Assembly: GCA_024704765.1 (NCBI GenBank)
Contig: JAKMXF010000332.1
Coordinates: 204,197-268,196, forward strand
Length of the DNA stretch: 64,000 nt
From: Oopsacas minuta
Taxonomy: Eukaryota > Porifera > Hexactinellida > Lyssacinosida > Leucopsacidae
Direction of reading: 5' to 3'
The notes under the pieces are model-generated. The model did not search any database, was not told the DNA's origin, and saw only the letters and a program-made list of their open reading frames with translations. This document shows positions 57,043-64,000 of the stretch, one piece after another; the stretch's first letter is position 1, and each line of letters begins with the position of its first letter. Both the position numbers and the translations under genes were made by a program.

Positions 57043-57639
57043 ATGAGGAGTCTATTGGGACCACCTTTTCTCAATTTCCAGTTTTCTATTGCTCCTTCCG
57101 CTATGGTTGTATGTGGAACTATTCATGACTTGTCTGTTATTTCCTACCAATCATTATCTCCCTTCTTCTCAACCCTTTTCTCTCAAGAAGATTGGGTTGA
57201 TGCTATCCTAACACTTTCACAATGCTCAATTGATTATCTCTTTTGTAAAATGCATAGGATTCTTATATTACTGCTTCCAAGTGATAGCAGTCGACACAAC
57301 TCTCCCTCACGCCCTGATCATCTTACTAAACAACTTTCTTTGACATCACAAATCGTAAATACAGAGTCTTTAAATATCCTCCTTGTAACTAATAAGATAT
57401 TCACATTTCCTCTCTCTGCTGCTATTTCCAAAGCTTTTTCATTGTTTTCTATGAAAACTAATCCAAAACACTTTAAGGAAATATTCGTTGATTTCTGTCT
57501 AACTGAATCTGACAAAGAGATGCTATTTGAGGATAGACGATCTCTTACTTACCTTTCTGATGGAATACGAAGGGCTCAGCTCATTGTAGATTCCCCGGCC
57601 AATATGATGGACACTGATGGATTTTTCCGCCAAATCAAA
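57043..57639 (+). CDS. NPEPL1-like M17 aminopeptidase, N-terminal exon
   Basis: An open 199-codon stretch from the ATG at 57043 ends at CAAATCAAACAG followed by GT at 57640, in phase 0. Blocks recognised from the N-terminal half of NPEPL1, a metallo-aminopeptidase of family M17, are DSSRHNSPSRPDH (residues about 83-96), ISKAFSLFSMKT and the motif DGIRRAQLIVDSPANMMDTDGFF near the 3' end. That last motif joins the N-terminal domain to the catalytic domain. Enzymes of this family remove N-terminal residues from peptides in the cytosol. The metal-binding catalytic exons (the GKG and NTDAEGR regions) were not found in the remaining 6.3 kb, so they are either remote or lost. It is the best host-gene candidate in the window. 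Confidence 0.75.
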
Positions 57640-58735
57640 CAGGTATTCTTCATTTGTATCTTATTGGTGCAACTGTAGTATTTACCACCCGAATCTTTAA
57701 AAACTCGTCAATCGAGAATTTTATCGCTCTTTTATAGTACTCGTTGAATGAGAAATACCTGCAACCGACATACAATTATACCCTGAAATGGTATTATAAA
57801 TCATTCTATAATTCTATTCAACACTTCTATACTTATCTGAATCACGTTCATACTTTTGTAAGAACTCATCTAGTCACCCTGATTATACTTAGATTTACTG
57901 TTCCGACTATACTATACTATAGTGTACCAGTATTGAAATCAATCAAACTACTGGGTATATTTTTCTCTATTATTTTATTTTTTATCAATTCTACTGCCAA
58001 AACTAGCTGGAATCAAGGTGTTATATGATATTTTGTATATTTTAGTTATTCTTTGGGTATGCTTTTCCACTTAGCTTATCGATCCGACACTAAGTGCTAC
58101 AGTTTGACACCAGTCAAACTTTTCTCTGGCGTCTATCTAAAATATTGAGCGTTAAAGTCCCATCAAATTTCTTCATTTGAAGTTGTGGTTCACTAATCAA
58201 AATATATTTCTAACTAATAGTTTGTTACTAAAATACATGATTTTTTTCGTTTAATAGTACTATTTTATTGTTGGTTGTTGTTAAATGATGAATTTGTTGA
58301 ACAATTTGTTATTGTCATGAACTCTGAATAGAATAACTCCGAACGGATTAAGGCTAGAATAGTATATTTTTGCAACGCTCCAAACAGTGAACTTAATTTC
58401 ACAGATTATCCTGTTCACATTTTCGATCTTATTCCATTCCGTGGTATTCCAGTGGCGATTATTATCTGTCGCATTTCAGTAGTGGAAAAGTTGCAATCAG
58501 ACCTATTTAGGTAACCCCAATAAGGAGTCGGATAAATGTAGCGTATGTTTTCATTGAATTTCCAATTTTACAACACCAACTGTTATTGATATTATATTTA
58601 GGAATTAAGACTGTATCATTTTTAAAATATTTGTTTTACTGTTTCATGGGATGATTTAATTTTTGTCAATGATTCGCAAAATTGCTATTAGATGTGTGAA
58701 CTTAGGGAATTCCCACCATAGTCAGTAGGTAGCAA
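57640..58735. other. possible intron, nothing recognised
   Basis: A frame at 57738-58028 follows an AG (CTTTTATAG) but does not resemble the next part of an M17 aminopeptidase. The rest is AT-rich without motifs. Confidence 0.3.
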
Positions 58736-58739
58736 AGAT

Positions 58740-59620
58740 CATATTGTAGACGCACAGTAATCGGCCATATTATTGTGGCAAGAAAGCAAACCGTGCTAAA
58801 CATCCTTTTCAAGGTATACAAAAAGCCCATGGAGACTGTTTCGAATTGCTTCATCTTACCCGCTTTGCTGTCAAGATATTAGGCTGAATTCTGGACAGCA
58901 TTAAATCAAGGGAGAACGGATGTTATTCTTTTGGCTTATCAGGGTAATCAATTTACAAAGTCTGGACGAAAATGGGAAATGTATCCAAACTGGCTGAAAC
59001 GAATTGCAAATCAGTAGAATTAACTTGTAGATTGCATGGTTCAGCACCTAATACTTTGGGTAAATATTCAAAGAATTACATGTGTAGCACAATTTTAGAG
59101 TTGTCAACTTCTTTAAGTTACCCTTGAAACGCGCCTTGTCAGCTACTTTTAACGAGAACTCTTTAGCAGCCAAGAACTCTATGTGAGTACAGACAAGAGG
59201 ATACCAAGACTTGTTGCTGTTTTATAAGTGATGAACCTTTTAGAAATGATGGACTGCTTTGAATGTTTCCATCACTTATAAAAGGCTAGTTGTAAATCCT
59301 AAAAAATCTAGGAAACTATGTAAGCATGCCATGTCGGACATCAAATCGATTTCTATTTCCTTTTTTATGTTTACCATTCCTTAAATCCTCACAGAAGTCA
59401 GTGGTTGCAATAGTATCAGAGCATCCATAGCGCGTTTAACAAGATTGAGATATGTTTGTTTCAAAGAACACCAAAACACTGGTAGCCTCTACGAATTGAA
59501 TCATTTTGCAACATTTCCTTTGTTCTTAAGTGAATAATATAATCTTTATTATGGTCTACATCGATGATGCAGTTGCTATCAGTAGAAAAGGCATTATGGA
59601 TCCTACTGCAACTTTTAGAT
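58740..59620 (+). pseudogene. possible Ty3-like retroelement remnant
   Basis: Two weak matches suggest an eroded retroelement. One is MVYIDDAVAIS near 59551, resembling the YxDD reverse-transcriptase box. The other is YQGNQFTKSGRKW near 58939, resembling the second integrase aspartate region (usually DxGxxF). The order (integrase-like before RT-like) is opposite to Ty3 and fits Ty1/copia better, or two unrelated scraps. Many stops are present, and no LTRs were found. Confidence 0.25.
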
Positions 59621-59624
59621 CACC

Positions 59625-61390
59625 TGAAACAAGCTAATCAGTAATAAGCTTTGCAGTGTCATCAAGTTGTTTGCACATTCAGTTTTAAGAGAATTTCCAG
59701 GATTTGTTAATTCCAGCCTGTCAAAGGACTTCCTCGAGCATTTTAAGGTTTGAATAGTTGCCTGCCCAGATTCTCCTCTTCATAAGGTCAACTTGGTCAA
59801 TAAAGCTTGTAGGTCTTCAGCAACATCTATTATATAGACTGCAGGTCCTTGGATTGAAAATTTTCACTCATTCATATGACTAAATATATCAGCCGTATTG
59901 GCAGTGACGTAACGACGATTAGTAACTCTTATTACCGCTAGTGGCGAACTCTGAAAGTTCCGCCCTCCCCATACGATAGATTGGAATATACAGTATTATT
60001 GACCGTGCCAAGTTGGAATATCCTGGTAGACAAGAGGCTTGAGCTGAATATACAAAATCATTCATTTACATAACCGAACTATTTTTACCATTCGAAGTTT
60101 AAGCCCAATGTTCGAAATATAATTCCAATATTTGGATTGTCAGCATTGGAATCTGCCTACCCGGTTTTCCCTCACTAACTGTTAAAATGAAATCTCTAAC
60201 ATCATTTTGAAATATAAGCAAAACGTGTGAGGAAATTTGATAAATCTGTGAATTTGTAACTTTCAGACTCAGTTGTGAAATCTTTCTTTAGAAATAATCA
60301 TACCCAACCCGAGCTGCCAAAATGCATATGTATACCTATTTTAATCAGACTGCTAGATTCCGCGCGGACGGACGGATTGATGTCGCACATCGTCTATGCC
60401 ATTTAGGACATTTCCCTATTTGAGCTGCACTAATTAATCCTTATACTAATTTTCACCCAATTAAGAATTCCTACTTGGCTCGGAACATCATCAAAATCTT
60501 TAAATCTTTGAATGTGTCGCCTTATTTCCAGGATTTACAATTGTATATTAAGTGCTGGTGCAGGTGCTTTTATTCCAGTTAGTGATATGTAGTTGAAATT
60601 TTAATTTAGAAAAAGAGTACGATATGTGATTCTCAAAAATTATTTCGAGATATTTGCTTGGAATAGTAACAGATATGGCGTTATTGAGTTATTTGGAATT
60701 GACCGCTCTTCGTTTCTTTAATTTTGGTTCCTGTGTTTTGAAATGATATTGGTGTCGGCATGGGCGTCGTGAATTCTATATGCCTGTTTGACCGCCTGGT
60801 AGCCATACGAAATGGCCGTGAACGTGGCCAATTGGCAGTTATTTCACGCCAAAACATTCTTTTGATTCAAGTGACCTAGAAATGATACTTCAGAATATAT
60901 TATCGATTGATTATGATGAATATTTGATATATGATAACAAATATTTCCTTTGTATGGATTATGTGATCATTCCAGGTAATAACTCTGGCTAGTCCTTATT
61001 TTGTGAGATCAACCCCCTTTGTAGCTGTTGAGAGCCAGTATCTACGTAAATTTTTAGTTTTTGGTAATTAGTTTACTTTGTATTCATAAATACAACAATA
61101 AATTTATATATGAGAAACTTTGAAAATGCGAAATTCGGATTCAGCGTACTTAGTTACCCATAGGTAATCATTTATTGCAAGCCTATTCATAAAAACAACA
61201 GTATACTTATATATCTACGGAAAAACAAACAGACAAACAACAATTAAGATTTACTAATATTGATGTTGTTTACAATAACATATTCGGACTCAGTATACTC
61301 GATTGCCTCTGTATAACTATTGAATCCATGTTTCTACAACAATATTGAAATTCGTTAACCTTATATTCTAAAAACAACAATAAATTTACT
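59625..61390. other. unassigned sequence
   Basis: No exon or element end is recognised. From about 61060 the sequence enters a repeat-rich zone that resumes after the mariner remnant. Confidence 0.3.
61060..61390. repeat. diverged repeat block, related to 62290-62600
   Basis: The words AATTCGGATTCAGCGTACTTAGTTACCC (61129 onward) and CATATTCGGACTCAGTATACTC (61278 onward) recur at 62299 and, more weakly, 62445. They are associated with ACAACAATAAATTTA and a (CAAACAGA)n-like stretch (61224-61245 and 62550-62582). The layout suggests an old tandem or terminal repeat into which the mariner at 61393 inserted. Confidence 0.5.
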
Positions 61391-61392
61391 TA

Positions 61393-62283
61393 GGGCATTC
61401 AATAAGTTCCCATCTTTGTTTCATATCTTGACACTACATTTACTTACTAATCACATTTCTACATAAAATGTTCGAAATACTCCCCTTTACATCTATGCAT
61501 AGTTGTAGCTTTTCAACTCACTTCAAAAAATGTTTTTTATACTAGTCTCTGTCCACTGAATTGAGGTATTGATAAATTCCATTTCCCAACTCTTGTCGGG
61601 TATGAAATAGCCGTCTTCTGAGATGTTTTTCAGCTCAGGAAATACCCAAAAATCACAAGGTTATAGATCTGGCGAATATGGAGGATAGTTCCATCGTTTC
61701 AAACCCGATATCTTCAATGACTTGCCTAACTTACACTGAAACATGAGGTCTGGCATTATCGTGGAGAGGTTTGATCCTCGAGTTCCTGTACGTGGACGTC
61801 GTGTTTTTATAGACTTTCTTGACTTCTCTCAGGTATTTATCTGCGTCAAATTCTCCATCGAGTCGTTCTCTTTTAGGCACAGGTATTTGAGGCACTGGCC
61901 CAAACGTATCAAACAATATGGTGTAGAGAACCTTATCGTCTCGGAAGTCCGGACGTGGATTTTCTGGGATAAGAACCTTTTGGGAGCCACGATTTGCTTT
62001 GTTCCTTACCCAGAGGTTCAGAAATTTTCCTCACCAGTAACGATTATATATAACCTTCGAGAATCACCATCTCTATATTCTTTAAGCACTTTCTTCGTGC
62101 ATGAAACCCTCTTCACCTTTTCCCCCTTTATGAAGATTTTTAGTTCAAGGTATATAATAGCTAGAGTGAATTGCTCAACAGCATTATTTGGTTTCGATAG
62201 GTTTTTGGATACACTATACCTTTCATGTAATCGAATAGAGTTTAGCTGCTATAAAGTATGGATGGGAACTTTTTGAATGCCTC
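61393..62283 (-). mobile_element. mariner (DD34D) deletion derivative, about 891 bp
   Basis: The inverted ends GGGCATTCAATAAGTTCCCA on the left and GATGGGAACTTTTTGAATGCC on the right are preceded by TA at 61391-61392. The right flank is not clearly TA. At about 0.9 kb it is 0.4 kb shorter than a full mariner, and it encodes only part of a transposase. Confidence 0.78.
61490..62200 (-). pseudogene. mariner transposase, truncated
   Basis: On the minus strand, 61731-61916 reads FDTFGPVPQIPVPKRERLDG and ends PLHDNARPHVSV, the second catalytic block. Degenerate flanking pieces include a tryptophan-lysine block near 62000 (the first aspartate region). The N-terminal DNA-binding domains are missing or unreadable. 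The wording parallels the mariner at 25682-26751 but is clearly a different subfamily. Confidence 0.75.
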
Positions 62284-62599
62284 AAGTACATATCAAAAAA
62301 TTCGGATTCACCGTATTTAGTTATCCTTTGTAGCCGTTTACACAAGCCTGCACGTATATTTGGAGATTTGGGTTGTTTATTTACTTTATATTCATTACAA
62401 CAACAATAAATTTACAAATGCTTGATCCCAATGTGTGAAATCCTGATTCAACATGTTCGATATATTATGTTTTGTTGAATCCTGTTTACTTCCTTAATGG
62501 ACACATTTATAGTTATGGAAAATTGCATTCTGTAAATTCGTTCCTTTTCAACAAACAAACAGACAAACAGACAAACAGATAGGCAACAATTGAGATTTA

Positions 62600-64000
62600 G
62601 TATAATAAGATTACTATTGATATTTGTCATTGGAGCTGTACTCATTGATATAATTAATTTTAAAATATATGGCAATATCGGCGTTCCGCCTCTAGTTTTC
62701 TTAGTTTTTGACACTAGGATACTGTCTGTATTTTATTTGAATATAACTCATCAAATTTTTGGCAACCTACTCGGATTTAGGTCGAAAATTCAAAATCTGC
62801 TATTAAATTTAGTTTCTAAATTGCAAAATGGTTGAATTTTAATTGACGGTTTTGCGGTTTTTTATTCAATAATGATTTTCGAATAATTTCACTATAAGTG
62901 TAACTTTTGATTTGAATTCCGCAGTAATTTTCCACAAACTGAGAGGGCGAAACTCTTTCAGTTTGAAAACGAGTACTACATGGCGGCATCACTTTACTGT
63001 GGCAACGCAGCAGAATATGGCCCAAAAATTTCCAAATGCCTGTATCATGACACAACAATATTCAGAGTTATTCTACTATACCCTATTGCTGGTGAATTTT
63101 TACTTTCGTAACGAATAGGAACACAATAATTATTTTACCATTTCCTTTTACCCAATTCCCTCACCAAAAACGAGATTTTAGCACTTTTTTGACGTCATAA
63201 ATTCACGGATTTTCGCAGCGGTGTTCGTTTCAAATACAGCACTCTAAGAATTCTGCACCCAAAATAGTTCTCCCTCGGGCAACCGCCCTCCCACTTTGTA
63301 CCCCCATTGTCCTCATGTCTTCTATTAGTTCTGTAAATTGTAATCTAACCCAATGATGGAAAGTTTATCAAATATATATTTCAAGATTGCTGAGTTGAAT
63401 TTTGCGTTAACTTCACACTCGTGAACGTACTGGGTAACCACTCAAATCTTATAGGCCAATATATTTATCATCAATTTTCTAGAATTTTTGAGATTTCTCC
63501 TACATATTTGATATCCTGCCAACATATATCATATTCTGCACTCATGACAAATTTTAGGTGTGTATCTCATATCAGTTCCTCATTCCACGTTGGGCAATTT
63601 CCAATGTTTTATCATAGAATAGGACAGTTTGTCAGCTATTGTCAAAGATTACATATAAACTAGCGCACTTCACTTGCTAGGTGGCTACGCGACAGCTTAG
63701 TGCACAGAGTTAGCGTTAGTATTAAAAGGATATATTTCTCAGGGATTTTGCTCGCTATGCGACAGAATATAATCAACACTCGTTCCTCGAGTCACGGAAT
63801 AGTTAAAATTTGATATTATATTACCCATGGTCCATCCATAATTCATTGAATAGCCTTCTGTGGTGACACTGGAGATGCAATGTTGCTTTTGGTTAGTAAT
63901 CTCGGCACTGCGTGCCTCGCGTATCAAGAAATTCTAAAATTTTTGGAAATTTAGAAAATTTGGATATCTGTTTTACATTCATGATGACTTAAATAATCTC
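62600..64000. other. window end, nothing recognised
   Basis: Overlapping short frames occur on both strands. The phrase CGCACTTCACTTGCTAGGTG and its surroundings at 63663-63765 contain two CTACGCGACAG/CTATGCGACAG words (63687, 63756), a faint local repetition. No gene or element end was identified. Confidence 0.3.

Noticed and set aside
62545-62590. CRISPR-like or regulatory repeat
   Set aside because: It is a simple (CAAACAGA)n-type microsatellite in an animal-like genome.

Overview
This AT-rich window looks like invertebrate animal nuclear DNA. Split coding exons with GT/AG junctions, an N-terminal exon of an NPEPL1-type M17 aminopeptidase, and a dense mix of eukaryotic DNA transposons all point that way. 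Nothing prokaryotic is present. No species can be named from the sequence. Only three stretches look like possible host genes: an Rnl2-type RNA ligase first exon (13444-13791, minus), the aminopeptidase exon (57043-57639, plus) and a weak anonymous exon (18104-18409, minus). Almost everything else recognisable is a DNA transposon, usually decayed. Many boundaries could be fixed to the base from terminal inverted repeats (TIRs) and target-site duplications (TSDs).

Layout. 0.9-8.3 kb: two hAT elements with perfect 8-bp TSDs flank a DD37D maT-like element. 8.3-17.6 kb: mostly unassigned DNA, with the RNA ligase exon and a block of hairpin repeats at 14.3-15.3 kb. 18.7-20.9 kb: remains of a Crypton tyrosine recombinase and of a FLYWCH/Phantom-like MULE. 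25.28-30.59 kb: a three-level nest. A maT-like element carries a DD37E element, which itself carries a mariner, and separately carries a DD34E Tc1-like element. 31.19-37.26 kb: an internally deleted Mutator-like (MULE) copy with two Tc1/mariner insertions.

37.6-56.8 kb is the centrepiece. A decayed hAT gene (38.5-39.76 kb, resuming at 56.50 kb) is interrupted by a MULE spanning 39761-56494. That MULE has TIRs of about 445 bp and a 9-bp TSD, and encodes a transposase region followed by an OTU-type cysteine protease. The MULE was then hit three times. The insertions are an orphan transposon-like element with 3-bp TAA duplications (41249-43504), a hAT that landed three codons before the OTU stop (47104-49892), and a Ginger-type element (50173-56132).

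The Ginger-type element is the most striking item. It has perfect 42-bp TIRs, a GTAC duplication and subterminal iterons. Its seven-exon gene is uninterrupted at every predicted junction and encodes an 898-residue Ty3-type integrase with a GPY/F motif, joined to a C-terminal zinc-ribbon USP-like protease domain. Three other MULE TIR copies in the same window preserve the unoccupied insertion site. 57.0-64 kb holds the aminopeptidase exon, a possible retroelement remnant, a deleted mariner and low-complexity repeats.
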